DNA of 64,000 bases. Source: Methanoculleus sp. GTDB lineage: Archaea; Halobacteriota; Methanomicrobia; Methanomicrobiales; Methanoculleaceae. A model generated the notes under the pieces. That model searched no databases, was not told the origin of the DNA, and saw only the letters and a list, made by a program, of their open reading frames with translations. How positions within the stretch are numbered: position 1 is the stretch's first letter; each line of letters opens with the position of its first letter. Below, piece after piece: positions 26,073-34,907 of the stretch. A program made the position numbers and the translations under genes. The stretch lies in NCBI GenBank assembly GCA_018433835.1, contig JAHDQM010000013.1:48873-112872 (forward strand), written 5' to 3'.

Positions 26073-26520
26073 CGTGGACCAGGCAGATCCTCGCGAGATA
26101 CAGACCCTCCAGATGTACTTAAACGAGTACGGGCAGCAGATAGAACTCCTGACGCAGCAGCTTTCGATGATCGAGCAGCAGCGCCTTGAGGCCGCCGCCG
26201 CCATCGAGACCCTCCGGGCCATCGAGGAGAACAGGGACAGTACCGTTCTTCTCCCCATCGGGGGCGGCGCTTTTCTTCGGGTGAATGTGCTCGATGCCGG
26301 TCATGTTCTGGTGAACGTCGGGGCCGACGTCTCTGTCGAACGGGCCAGTGCTGATGCGGTTGAGTATCTAGGGGATCGGATAACCGAACTTGAGGCAGTG
26401 GAGAAGAAAGTCGCAGGTTCGGTCGAGCAGTTGCATGGGCAGGCAACGGAGATCTCCCGGCGCCTCGAGGCGGCTTACCGGGGGGCCCGGCAGGCTCAGG
26501 CAGGCCAGGGCGGAAGCTGA
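26065..26520 (+). CDS. pfdA: Prefoldin alpha subunit
   Basis: A 151-residue protein with two long helices (REIQTLQMYLNEYGQQIELL and ITELEAVEKKVAGSVEQLHG) flanking the beta hairpin TVLLPIGGGAFLRVNVLDAG, VLVNVGADVSVER. Prefoldin hands unfolded chains to the thermosome. It begins with GTG at 26065, overlapping the L18a stop by eight bases, as expected for coupled genes in this operon. Confidence 0.92.
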   Translation: MSDVDQADPREIQTLQMYLNEYGQQIELLTQQLSMIEQQRLEAAAAIETLRAIEENRDSTVLLPIGGGAFLRVNVLDAGHVLVNVGADVSVERASADAVEYLGDRITELEAVEKKVAGSVEQLHGQATEISRRLEAAYRGARQAQAGQGGS

Positions 26521-26522
26521 TA

Positions 26523-27590
26523 ATGTTTGATTCCTTAAAGAAAAAACTTCAGAATATCAGGACCAAATTCACCTCGAATATCGAGGAGGCTGCCGGGGCC
26601 GAACCGGTACCCCCGGTTACCGAAGGGTTTGAGGAAGCGCAGGCTGGGGAACCCGAGCCCCCTGTCTCCGGGGAGGGTCCGGAGAAAGAGCGGGAGAAAC
26701 CCACGCTTTTTAACAAGATGAAGGTCCTTGTCCGGGAGCGGGAGGTCCTCCTCCGGGAGAAGGATATCGAGGAGCCGCTTTTTGAACTCGAGATGGTGCT
26801 CCTGGAAAACGACGTCGCACTCCCGGTCACGGACGAGATCATCGGCCGGATGCGAAAAGACCTCGTGGGCCGGCAGAGGAGGATCGGCTCCTCGGTCGAC
26901 GACCTGGTCGCGTCGACCCTGCGGTCCGCGCTCTGCGGCGTGCTGGGCGAGGGTCTCGATCTGCGTGACTTCATTGAGGCGCGCGAGCGGCCCGTGAAGG
27001 TCCTCTTCACCGGCGTGAACGGGACCGGCAAGACGACGACTGTCGCGAAGGTCGGCAACTACCTCCAGAAGAACGGGTTCTCGGTCGTGATCGGCGCAGG
27101 CGACACCTTCCGCGCGGGAGCGATCGAGCAGATCCGGACTCATGCCGACCGTCTCGGGATCAAGACGATCCAGCACCAGGCAGGCGCCGACCCCTCCGCG
27201 GTCCTCTTTGATGCCGTCCAGTACGCAAAGGCGCACGATATCGACGTCGTCCTCGCCGATACCGCCGGCCGGTTCCACAACCGGGCGAACCTCATGAACC
27301 AGCTCGAGAAGATCCGGCGGGTCATGAAGCCCGACCTCGTCGTCTACGTCGACGAGGCGGTTGCGGGCAACGACGCGGTCGTCCGGGCCGACGAGTTCAA
27401 CAGGGCTGTCGGCACCGACGCGGTCGTCCTGACGAAGGCGGACATGGACCCAAAGGGGGGTGCGGCCATATCGGTTGCGCATACCGTCGGAAAACCAATC
27501 CTCTTCCTCGGGACCGGCCAGGGCTACGACGACATCATACCGTTTGAGCCCCGGGTCGTGGTCGACGAACTTCTGGGAGATGAGGCCTGA
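26523..27590 (+). CDS. ftsY: Signal recognition particle receptor FtsY
   Basis: A 355-residue SRP GTPase. An acidic N-terminal region (about 20-60) precedes the NG domain with G1 [13 protein letters not shown], the insertion-box region [16 protein letters not shown]3 DTAGRFHNR and G4 [12 protein letters not shown]. It docks ribosome-bound SRP at the membrane. The last base is shared with the srp54 start. Confidence 0.94.
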   Translation: MFDSLKKKLQNIRTKFTSNIEEAAGAEPVPPVTEGFEEAQAGEPEPPVSGEGPEKEREKPTLFNKMKVLVREREVLLREKDIEEPLFELEMVLLENDVALPVTDEIIGRMRKDLVGRQRRIGSSVDDLVASTLRSALCGVLGEGLDLRDFIEARERPVKVLFTGVNGTGKTTTVAKVGNYLQKNGFSVVIGAGDTFRAGAIEQIRTHADRLGIKTIQHQAGADPSAVLFDAVQYAKAHDIDVVLADTAGRFHNRANLMNQLEKIRRVMKPDLVVYVDEAVAGNDAVVRADEFNRAVGTDAVVLTKADMDPKGGAAISVAHTVGKPILFLGTGQGYDDIIPFEPRVVVDELLGDEA

Positions 27591-28921
27591 TGCTCGATAA
27601 CCTCGGTACGTCCTTAAAGGACGCCGTCAAGAAACTCGCCGGCAAGACGGTGATCGACCGGGCGGCGGTCGACGAACTGGTGCGCGACCTGCAGCGGGGG
27701 CTCCTCTCCGCCGACGTCAACGTCAAGCTCGTGATGCAACTCTCCCGGGCGATCAAGCAGCGCGCCCTCGAGGAGGAGCCTCCGAAGGGGATGGGCGTCC
27801 GGGAGCACGTTCTGCGGATCGTCTACCAGGAGCTCGTCCGGCTGATGGGAACGCCGGGCGAGGTGGCGCTCGGGCCCCAGACGATCCTGATGGCGGGGCT
27901 GCAGGGGAGCGGGAAGACCACGACGACGGCAAAACTCGCCCGCTACTTCCAGCGCAAAGGGCTGCGGGTCGGGGTGATCTGCGCCGATACCTTCCGGCCG
28001 GGTGCCTACGACCAGTTAAAGACGCTCTGCGACAGGATCAGCGTCCCCTGTTACGGCGACCCGAACGAGCCCGATGCCGTCAAGATCGTCCGGGACGCGC
28101 TGCCAAAGTTCCACAAGCTCTACGAAGCGATCATCATCGACACCCAGGGGCGGCACGCCCTCGAGGAGAACCTGATCGAGGAGATCGTCAACATCAACGA
28201 GATCTCCCATGCCGACCACAGGTGGCTCGTGATCGACGCGGCGCTCGGCCAGCAGGCGAGCGAGCAGGCCCGCCGGTTCCACGAGGCGATCGGGATCGAC
28301 GGCGTCCTCGTCACAAAGATGGACGGCACGGCGAAAGGCGGCGGCGCGCTCTCGGCCGTCTCGGAGACGCAGAGCGGCATCGTCTTCATCGGGAGCGGCG
28401 AGACGATCGAGGATCTTGAGCGGTTCGACCCGGACGGGTTCATCTCCCGGCTGCTCGGGATGGGCGACTTGAAAGCCCTCGTCGAGCGGGCGGAGGAGGC
28501 GGTCTCGGCCGAAGATATCGACGTCAGCGCCATGCTCAAGGGAAAGTTCACGCTCCGGGACATGTACAAGCAGCTCGAGGCGCTGAACAAGATGGGCCCC
28601 TTGAAGCAGATCATGAGCATGCTCCCCCTCGGCGGCATGCAGATCCCCGACGACGCCTACGACATCACCAGCACCAAGATGCAGCGCTACAAGGTGATCA
28701 TGGACTCGATGACGCCCCCGGAGCTCGACGACCCGTCGATGATCGGGAGCTCCCGGATCCAGCGCATCGCCCGGGGCGCCGGGGTGACGCCCGACGACGT
28801 CCGTGATCTCATCAAATACTACAAGATCATGCAGCGTGCCTTGAAGGGCATGCGGGGCATGGGCGGCGGCAAGTTCAACATGCAGCGCATGATGAAGAAG
28901 TTCGGCGGACCCAGTAGATGA
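27590..28921 (+). CDS. srp54: Signal recognition particle 54 kDa protein
   Basis: A 443-residue GTPase with N domain, G domain (G1 [28 protein letters not shown]4 [12 protein letters not shown]) and the Met-rich M domain from about residue 325 ([20 protein letters not shown], ending [10 protein letters not shown]) that binds signal peptides and 7S RNA. The G3 motif reads [10 protein letters not shown] rather than the common DTAGR. It lies directly after ftsY, giving both partners from one transcript. Confidence 0.94.
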   Translation: MLDNLGTSLKDAVKKLAGKTVIDRAAVDELVRDLQRGLLSADVNVKLVMQLSRAIKQRALEEEPPKGMGVREHVLRIVYQELVRLMGTPGEVALGPQTILMAGLQGSGKTTTTAKLARYFQRKGLRVGVICADTFRPGAYDQLKTLCDRISVPCYGDPNEPDAVKIVRDALPKFHKLYEAIIIDTQGRHALEENLIEEIVNINEISHADHRWLVIDAALGQQASEQARRFHEAIGIDGVLVTKMDGTAKGGGALSAVSETQSGIVFIGSGETIEDLERFDPDGFISRLLGMGDLKALVERAEEAVSAEDIDVSAMLKGKFTLRDMYKQLEALNKMGPLKQIMSMLPLGGMQIPDDAYDITSTKMQRYKVIMDSMTPPELDDPSMIGSSRIQRIARGAGVTPDDVRDLIKYYKIMQRALKGMRGMGGGKFNMQRMMKKFGGPSR

Positions 28922-29487
28922 AGCGGTTTGCCGTCGTGGGCCACCTTGCCGTAACGAGCGGCACCTTCAGCCTCAACGACCTCGCCGGGAGCGGTGGGAG
29001 GATGGACGTCCTCTGCCGCTGCATCAACTCCTCGTTCTTCCTCTCCCACGACCTCCGCCGCGACGTCGAGTGCTACCTCATCCTCTGCGGGGAGCCCGGC
29101 CCGGAGAAGACCGTCCTCTTCCGGGGAAGCGCAGTCCGCTACCTCTCGCCGGACGAGCGGAGCAGCGCCGCCCTGATCAAGAAGGCGCTCTCGATCCCCT
29201 GCGGGGACGAGTTCCGGGAGTCGACCCCGGGCGTCTACGTCCGCCGCGGCGGGCTCGCACGGCTGCTTGCCGAGATCCCGTTTGCAGTCCTCGACGAAGA
29301 GGGGGAGGATATCAGGACTGCTCCGGCGCTCCCGGAGTCGTATCTCCTCTCCGACCACCACAACTTCACCCCCGAGGAGCAGGACCTGATCGCGGGCTAC
29401 CCCCGCTACTCGGTGGGGCCGCGGTCGCTGCACGCCGATCACACTATCACCGTCCTCTTAAACGAGATGGATCGGAGGGAATCCTGA
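28918..29487 (+). CDS. trmY: tRNA (pseudouridine-54-N1)-methyltransferase
   Basis: A 189-residue SPOUT-type enzyme with [31 protein letters not shown], and the C-terminal knot [32 protein letters not shown]. It methylates pseudouridine 54 in the archaeal tRNA T loop using SAM. The substrate is made by Pus10, encoded next in the operon, so the two act in sequence. Confidence 0.92.
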   Translation: MKRFAVVGHLAVTSGTFSLNDLAGSGGRMDVLCRCINSSFFLSHDLRRDVECYLILCGEPGPEKTVLFRGSAVRYLSPDERSSAALIKKALSIPCGDEFRESTPGVYVRRGGLARLLAEIPFAVLDEEGEDIRTAPALPESYLLSDHHNFTPEEQDLIAGYPRYSVGPRSLHADHTITVLLNEMDRRES

Positions 29488-30725
29488 TGGATATCATACA
29501 AGTGGTAGAAGCAATTCTCGAATACGGCGACACCTGCAACCACTGCCTCGGGCGTTTCTTCGGCAAGCGGTCGTTTGCACTGACGAACGAGGAGCGTGGC
29601 CGCTCACTCCGGATAACGCGGGAGATCGCGGCAAACGAGCCGCATCACGAACCGGACCCGGAGTCCTGCTGGATCTGCGGCGGCGAACTCTCCCATACCG
29701 GTGCCTGGGCCGCGAAGGTCGTCGAAGCGTTAGGCGGCATCGAGTTCGACACGTTCCTCATCGGGACAAAGGTCCCGCCGCTTGTCACGGAGAGCGAGGA
29801 GATGGTCTGGAGCGACCTATCCCTCCGGGACCCGGAACCGCTGAAGGCGGAGATGAACCGGGAGGTGGGCAAAGCCGTCTCGGCCCTCTCCGGTAAGACG
29901 GCCGACTTGAAAAGGCCCGACGTCGTGGCGATCCTCGACCTTGCCGAAGGCACCGTCGAGGTGCAGGTCAACCCCGTCTTCTTTGCCGGCCGGTACCTGA
30001 AGTACGAGCGGGGCATCCCCCAGACCCACTGGGACTGCCGGGCGTGCCGGGGAGCCGGGTGCGAGCGGTGCAACTTTACCGGCAAGCAGTACGCCGACTC
30101 CGTCGAGGAACTGATCGGCCGGCCGGCGATCGAGGCCTTCGGCGCGGAGAACGCCGTCCTGCACGGTGCCGGCCGGGAGGATATCGACGCCCGGATGCTC
30201 GGGTCGGGCCGCCCCTTCGTGATGGAGGTCGAAGCGCCGCGGAAGCGGGAGGTGGACCTCGCTCTTCTCGAAGAGGAGATCAACCGGGAGGCTGCCGGCC
30301 GGGTGGAAGTTCGTCTCGCCGGATGGGCGAACCGGAAGATGGTGCAAAGCCTTAAATCCGACAAAGCGCATAAAAAATACAGGATCCTGGTCGAGATCGA
30401 CGGTTCTGTAACGCCAGATGAGTTCAGGGCGGCCCTCGATCAGCTAAAAGGTGTAACGATACGACAGCGCACCCCCCTGCGGGTGTCACACCGACGGGCA
30501 GATAAAGTTCGGGAACGGCAGGTCCTCGATATCGGGTGTACGGGCAGAGACGACGGCAGGTACTGGGTTGAAGTCGTCGGCGAAGCGGGCCTCTACATCA
30601 AGGAACTGGTATCGGGTGACGGCGGCAGAACCCAGCCCAGCCTTGCCCAGATCCTGGGGCGCACCGCAAGTGTTGTCAGCCTCGATGTGGTGCTGGTCAA
30701 AGCAGCAAACGAGTATGGTGAGTAA
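29487..30725 (+). CDS. pus10: tRNA pseudouridine(54/55) synthase
   Basis: A 412-residue enzyme. It has the N-terminal zinc-binding pairs CNHCLGRFF and CWICGGE, a THUMP-like region, a second Cys set CRACRGAGCERC, and the catalytic aspartate region GREDIDARMLGSGRPF. It isomerises U54 and U55 in tRNAs. The start codon overlaps the trmY stop (TGATG). Confidence 0.93.
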   Translation: MDIIQVVEAILEYGDTCNHCLGRFFGKRSFALTNEERGRSLRITREIAANEPHHEPDPESCWICGGELSHTGAWAAKVVEALGGIEFDTFLIGTKVPPLVTESEEMVWSDLSLRDPEPLKAEMNREVGKAVSALSGKTADLKRPDVVAILDLAEGTVEVQVNPVFFAGRYLKYERGIPQTHWDCRACRGAGCERCNFTGKQYADSVEELIGRPAIEAFGAENAVLHGAGREDIDARMLGSGRPFVMEVEAPRKREVDLALLEEEINREAAGRVEVRLAGWANRKMVQSLKSDKAHKKYRILVEIDGSVTPDEFRAALDQLKGVTIRQRTPLRVSHRRADKVRERQVLDIGCTGRDDGRYWVEVVGEAGLYIKELVSGDGGRTQPSLAQILGRTASVVSLDVVLVKAANEYGE

Positions 30726-30727
30726 TC

Positions 30728-31021
30728 ATGGCACATCACAATGGACCACGCAAGAAGACGCGGTATAAGTTCAAGAAGGACCTCAGAAAACGCGGTATCC
30801 CCCCGGTCACCTCGGTGATTCAGAATTTCGAGATCGGGCAGCGGGTGCACGTCGTGGTCGAGCCGAGTGTCCAGAAGGGCATGCCCCACCGGAGATTCCA
30901 CGGGAAGACCGGCACGGTCATCGGACAGCGCGGACGCGCATGGGTGCTCGAAGTCAGGGATGGAGAGACGATAAAACAGGTGATTGCGAGACCGCAACAT
31001 CTAAAAGCGCAGAAAGTGTAA
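30728..31021 (+). CDS. rpl21e: 50S ribosomal protein L21e
   Basis: A 97-residue basic protein: MAHHNGPRKKTRYKFKKDLR, RVHVVVEPSVQKGMPHRRFH, GKTGTVIGQRGRAWVLEV. This is the SH3-like L21e. It starts two bases after pus10. Confidence 0.94.
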   Translation: MAHHNGPRKKTRYKFKKDLRKRGIPPVTSVIQNFEIGQRVHVVVEPSVQKGMPHRRFHGKTGTVIGQRGRAWVLEVRDGETIKQVIARPQHLKAQKV

Positions 31022-31042
31022 CCCTCAGCAGTAGTGATTGGC

Positions 31043-31393
31043 ATGAAAGTAAAACGAGTCATCAGCGAAGAGCGGATGCTGCTTCCCGAGCTGCGCGATA
31101 CCCTCCTCTCCGTGGAGGCAGCCCGGCTCGAGTCAGGAGAGGAGATGTCATACGAGCTTCGTAAGAGTATCGAGCATGCCAATCATCTCTCAAAGACATC
31201 TTCCGAGAGGGCCCGCGACCTCGTCGGCGAGCTCATGAAACTCGAGAAGATGAAGGAAGAGATCGCCTATCGCATCGCGAACCTTATGCCGCGGACCCGG
31301 GACGAACTGCGGGCCATCTACGCCAAAGAACGGTTCAATCTTACGATGGAAGAGCTGGACGAGATACTCGACCTGGTAATGACCCACTTCTGA
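31043..31393 (+). CDS. rpoF: DNA-directed RNA polymerase subunit F (Rpb4)
   Basis: A 116-residue helical protein with MKVKRVISEERMLLPELRDT, YELRKSIEHANHLSKTSS and LMPRTRDELRAIYAKERFNL, an HRDC-like fold typical of archaeal RpoF. It forms the stalk of RNA polymerase with subunit E'. ATG 31043 is preferred to a GTG three codons upstream. Confidence 0.92.
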   Translation: MKVKRVISEERMLLPELRDTLLSVEAARLESGEEMSYELRKSIEHANHLSKTSSERARDLVGELMKLEKMKEEIAYRIANLMPRTRDELRAIYAKERFNLTMEELDEILDLVMTHF

Positions 31394-31411
31394 AGCGTTG
31401 GGGTGGTGCCG

Positions 31412-31975
31412 ATGAAGACCGAAAAGAAAGAGGAGAACGCTGTAGTCATTGATGTCCTCCCTATGGGATACATGAGCGACCAGCGTCCTACCTACAAGCG
31501 CGAACCGGTTGTCCAGGCGGTCGGCGTGGACCAGTTCAAACTGCTCGAGCTCGTCCCGAAGCCGGGTGCGGACATCCAGATCTACGACCGCGTCTACATC
31601 GGCGATGCGGAGCGGGAGAAGGTCGAGCGTGTCAAGCGGCGGATCAGCTACGATGACCTGACGGCGACGGCAAAACTCGAACTGCCGTTCGTGGTCGAGC
31701 AGATCGTCCGCGAGAACGAACCGCGGTTCGTCGACTTCTTCAATAAGTCTGTCCCTATCACACCGAAGTTCCACATGCTGCACCTGCTTCCCGGCATCGG
31801 GAAGAAGCTGATGTGGGAGATCATCGAGCAGCGGGGGAAGAAGCCGTTCGAGAGTTTCGCCGACATCTCCGGGCGGATCAAGTCGCTCCCGCACCCGGAT
31901 CGGATGATCGTCAGCCGGATCCTGCACGAGATCGAGGACCCGGACGAGAAGTATCATATCTTCACGTCGAGATGA
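31412..31975 (+). CDS. DUF655 family protein (helix-hairpin-helix)
   Basis: A 187-residue protein of the archaeal DUF655 family. It has an OB-like N-terminal half (VVIDVLPMGYMSDQRPTYKR, IQIYDRVYIGD) and a helix-hairpin-helix motif, LLPGIGKKLMWEIIEQR, indicating nucleic-acid binding. Between RpoF and KsgA it is probably linked to RNA metabolism. The stop overlaps the ksgA start (ATGA). Confidence 0.85.
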   Translation: MKTEKKEENAVVIDVLPMGYMSDQRPTYKREPVVQAVGVDQFKLLELVPKPGADIQIYDRVYIGDAEREKVERVKRRISYDDLTATAKLELPFVVEQIVRENEPRFVDFFNKSVPITPKFHMLHLLPGIGKKLMWEIIEQRGKKPFESFADISGRIKSLPHPDRMIVSRILHEIEDPDEKYHIFTSR

Positions 31976-32748
31976 GTGCTCCGAAGGATCAGCATTTTCT
32001 CGTCGACAAAAGGGCCGTCGAGAAGATTGCCGGTTTTATCGACGTTTCCGGCCGGAAGGTGCTCGAGATCGGGCCCGGCGAAGGGATCCTCACCCGCGCC
32101 CTCCTTGATAGGGGTGCGAACGTAATTGCGGTAGAGATCGATCCGGCTCTCGTGGAAGAGCTCGAGATTGTCTTTGCCGACGAGATCGAGGAGGGCCGTC
32201 TCCGGATAGTCCCGGGCGACGCGAAGAAAGTGGATATCCCGCCGTTCGATATCGTCGTCGCGAACCTCCCCTACTCCGTTTCTTCGAAGATTACGTTCAG
32301 GCTGCTCGAGATCGGTTTTGAGGTCGCGGTCCTGATGTACCAGAAGGAGTTCGCCCAGCGGATGATCGCGCCGCCGGGAACGCCGAACGTCGGGCGGCTC
32401 TCGGTGATGGTGCAGACCTATGCGTCCGTGAAACCGCTGCTCGATCTCGGGCCCGGCGCTTTCCGCCCGAGGCCCCAGGTCCGCTCCTGGGTGGTCCGGA
32501 TCACGCCGCACGAGCCGCCGTATCCCATCGCGGACCGGAAGGTCTACGCGGACGTCGTCCGGGTGCTCTTCTCCCACCGGAGGAAGACCGTCCGGAAGGG
32601 CCTCCGGAGCGGCAAGGACACCTTTCCCGCCCAGGCGATCGAGCGGACGATCGCGGACCTCCCCGACGACGACCTCCTGCAGCGCCGGCCCGAAGACCTG
32701 ACGCTCGAGGAGTTCGCGCTGATCGCGAACAGAATGAGCGGGTGCTGA
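31972..32748 (+). CDS. ksgA: 16S rRNA dimethyladenosine transferase
   Basis: A 258-residue Rossmann methyltransferase that dimethylates two adjacent adenines near the 3' end of 16S rRNA. Motif I is EIGPGEGILTRALLDRG, the acidic residue after strand 2 is in AVEIDPAL, and motif IV is NLPYSVSSKITF. The C-terminal helical domain has FSHRRKTVRKGLR. Start 31972 overlaps the DUF655 stop. Confidence 0.94.
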   Translation: MSAPKDQHFLVDKRAVEKIAGFIDVSGRKVLEIGPGEGILTRALLDRGANVIAVEIDPALVEELEIVFADEIEEGRLRIVPGDAKKVDIPPFDIVVANLPYSVSSKITFRLLEIGFEVAVLMYQKEFAQRMIAPPGTPNVGRLSVMVQTYASVKPLLDLGPGAFRPRPQVRSWVVRITPHEPPYPIADRKVYADVVRVLFSHRRKTVRKGLRSGKDTFPAQAIERTIADLPDDDLLQRRPEDLTLEEFALIANRMSGC

Positions 32749-32750
32749 CG

Positions 32751-33347
32751 ATGAGCGGCCGCGAGGTCCCCGACCAGGTCTATCCCCCCGCCGAGGACTC
32801 GTTTCTCCTCCTCCGGGCGGCGCTCCGGGAGGTCCGGCCGACCGACCGGGTGCTCGAGGTCGGGACCGGGAGCGGCTGCGTCGCGGCCGGGCTTCCTGGC
32901 CGGGCGGCGGCGGTGGTCGCGACCGACATCAACCCCCACGCGGTGGAGTGTGCCCGCGCCCGCGGGGTGGAAGCGGTCAGGACGGACCTTTTTTCGGGGC
33001 TCTGTGGCCCCTTCGACCTCATCCTCTTCAACCCGCCCTACCTCCCGACTACCCCTGAGGAGCGGATCGACGACTGGCTGGAGTACGCCCTCGACGGCGG
33101 GCCTACGGGGAGGGTCACGATAGAGAAATTCGTTGCGGACGCCGGCCGGGTGCTCTCGCCCTTCGGGCGCATCCTGCTGCTCGTCTCGTCACTGACCGAC
33201 CCGGGGGCGGTGCGGGAGCTCTTCGCCCGGCAGGGCTTCGTTTCGTTCATCGTCGATGAGGAGCCGCTCGAGGACGAGACCCTCTACGTCCTCCGGGCGA
33301 TGCGGGACCTCTGCCGGATGGGGGAGTGGGGTTCCAGACTGAAGTAG
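32751..33347 (+). CDS. HemK2/MTQ2-type protein (release factor) glutamine methyltransferase
   Basis: A 198-residue class I methyltransferase: YPPAEDSFLLLRAAL, motif I EVGTGSGCVAAGL, acidic VVATDINPHA, and the amide-methylating motif FNPPYLPTTPEE. MTQ2-type enzymes methylate the GGQ glutamine of aRF1. The C-terminus (GFVSFIVDEEPLEDETLYVL) is repeated in a remnant at 34186-34287. The ATG at 32751 is chosen over GTG 32742. Confidence 0.88.
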   Translation: MSGREVPDQVYPPAEDSFLLLRAALREVRPTDRVLEVGTGSGCVAAGLPGRAAAVVATDINPHAVECARARGVEAVRTDLFSGLCGPFDLILFNPPYLPTTPEERIDDWLEYALDGGPTGRVTIEKFVADAGRVLSPFGRILLLVSSLTDPGAVRELFARQGFVSFIVDEEPLEDETLYVLRAMRDLCRMGEWGSRLK

Positions 33348-33476
33348 AGAGCCTTCGGCCTGCTTTCTTCGTAATAATAGGCAGACCGCCCCTTCTCATC
33401 GGTTGCTTTATCATGAGCTGCGTTCTATGACTTTTCGCCGGAATGCACGGCGTATGGTAGTGCCGGTGAGGATCTC

Positions 33477-34157
33477 ATGGACGCATCGTATTTCTTCACG
33501 CAGTTTGCAGCCTACAACACGGAATGGCTCATTGCGAATATACTCATGTGGCTTTTGCTCGTGATCGCCGCGATGGCGGTGTTCGCAAAACCCGGAGGTG
33601 AATGGTCGAACACGCTTGTCAAGGGTGTCCTGGCGCTGCTTTTTCTCTGGAACGGCATCGTGTTTTTCTTTTTGTACATGACTCAGTCCGCGATTGCCGG
33701 TGGGATTCCTTTTGTTGTGGTCGGGGTGCTGTTTGCCGCAGACATGGTGCGGAAGAAGATCTACATCGCCCTGCCCGCATCCGGGTGGCTGCGGTACGCC
33801 ACCCTTGCCTGGGTAGTCTGGGCGCTGGGGCTGTACACGGTTGCAGGATGGTTCGCGGGGCACCCGTATCCCGGAGGGCCGCTGCCAACCGCACCCTGCC
33901 CGACCACGATGCTCGCCATCGCCCTCCTTTCGACGTCGATGGCCACGCTGAAGACCGACCGGCTGTACTTTACGCTGCTGTTTGCCATGCTTCTCTGGTG
34001 GGCATTCTTTGCCGGGATCTTTGCCCCGGCGTTATATGGCTTCTACCTGGACCTCACGCTGCTTGCCGCCGGTATTTACGGGCTCGTGGTGCTCCGAGCG
34101 CACTGGAAAAATCCCGGTCAGGCGGAGATCGTGGACGGCGACCGATTCTCCTCCTGA
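33477..34157 (+). CDS. Polytopic membrane protein, DUF6064-like
   Basis: A 226-residue integral membrane protein with six to seven helices (IANILMWLLLVIAAMAVFA, ALLFLWNGIVFFFLYMTQ, PFVVVGVLFAADMV, YATLAWVVWALGLYTVAGWF, LLFAMLLWWAFFAGIFAP). The pattern resembles the DUF6064 family, whose function is unknown. It stands alone, between the MTQ2-like gene and a remnant of that gene's 3' end, which suggests that it entered this place by insertion or duplication. Confidence 0.6.
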   Translation: MDASYFFTQFAAYNTEWLIANILMWLLLVIAAMAVFAKPGGEWSNTLVKGVLALLFLWNGIVFFFLYMTQSAIAGGIPFVVVGVLFAADMVRKKIYIALPASGWLRYATLAWVVWALGLYTVAGWFAGHPYPGGPLPTAPCPTTMLAIALLSTSMATLKTDRLYFTLLFAMLLWWAFFAGIFAPALYGFYLDLTLLAAGIYGLVVLRAHWKNPGQAEIVDGDRFSS

Positions 34158-34185
34158 AAATCAATTTTTCTGGGAATAATACACC

Positions 34186-34287
34186 CGCGAGGGGTTCGTT
34201 TCGTTCGTCGTCGACGAGGGGGTGCTCAAGGGGGAGCGGCTCTACGTCCTCCGGGCGATGCGGGATCTTTGTCGGACGGGGGGGTGA
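34186..34287 (+). pseudogene. Remnant: 3' end of a MTQ2-type methyltransferase
   Basis: In frame this stretch encodes GFVSFVVDEGVLKGERLYVL followed by RAMRDLCRTGG and a stop. It matches the C-terminus of the complete gene at 33228-33347 in most positions. There is no start or catalytic part. It is probably the scar of a duplication, or of an insertion that copied the gene's 3' end. Confidence 0.75.
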
Positions 34288-34896
34288 GTGTCCGGGGTAT
34301 TTCACGGTTCTATTCTCTCCGGGTGAAGGGATCGGACTTTGAGGGCTGTCGTTTTAAGGCAATGCGGTAGACAGCATCTGCAGTTGCCCTGTGTCTTCGC
34401 ATGAACGTCGCCGAAGGTGATGTTTCAAGGATATACTGGTGACAAACTGGGTGTTAAGTGCAAGGAGATATAGTCTAAACCAGGCCTTCCCCCGGGTTGT
34501 TCCCATGCAGTGGACCGTGGTGGCTATCGTGTCTGGGGAGAGCGACTGGCCGTAGGGCAGGAGATCTCGAGAAGAACGAAGTTCTTCGAGTGGTTTCAGG
34601 GGAGGGGGGAGACCCCTCGAAACTCTTCGAGTTTCTCATGCTCCGCGTACGCTCGCACTCCCCTTTGTCCCCACCCCCCGATGGCGATATCCCCTCGAAA
34701 TCCATGCCTGAGAGCATCAACGAGCAATGTTCCAACCTGCTCAAACAATAACATTCATGCGAATAAACAAGGCGGAGCCTGGCACCCCCGCAGAGCACCC
34801 CCGTTACGACTCGTCGCAGATGACTTGATGCCCTGTGGCGGCGATACCTCTCACCTGCGAGGACCTGACCGCTGCTCCGGCCGGGCGACTCGCACG
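34288..34896. other. Gene-poor accessory stretch
   Basis: No supportable gene in about 600 bases. It holds palindromic modules (34561-34660) and the C-rich/GCGATATCCCCT sequence shared with 6555-6588 (34668-34703). The rest shows no clear signal. Confidence 0.5.
34561..34660. repeat. Palindromic modules, copy 3 (both orientations)
   Basis: A plus-strand half module (GGAGATCTCGAG, stem AAGAAC/GTTCTT at 34572-34586 with loop GAA, CGAG) is followed by a minus-strand module: stem AAACTC/GAGTTT (34620-34634, loop TTC), linker CATGAG/GGAGC, and a degenerate GCGTACGC palindrome (34645-34652). Confidence 0.65.
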
Positions 34897-34903
34897 GAGG
34901 GAG
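34897..34903 (+). promoter_or_regulatory. Strong ribosome site pointing to a non-ATG start
   Basis: GGAGGGA ends five bases before an ATC codon (34908) that opens the conserved frame THAWNPDDYRQHSSAQ. The spacing is ideal for initiation there, although no ATG, GTG or TTG is present. Confidence 0.6.
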
Positions 34904-34907
34904 TACC

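Noticed and set aside
34497..34751. Rightward 84-codon frame
   Set aside because: Mostly made of palindromic modules; no conserved protein pattern and no ribosome site.
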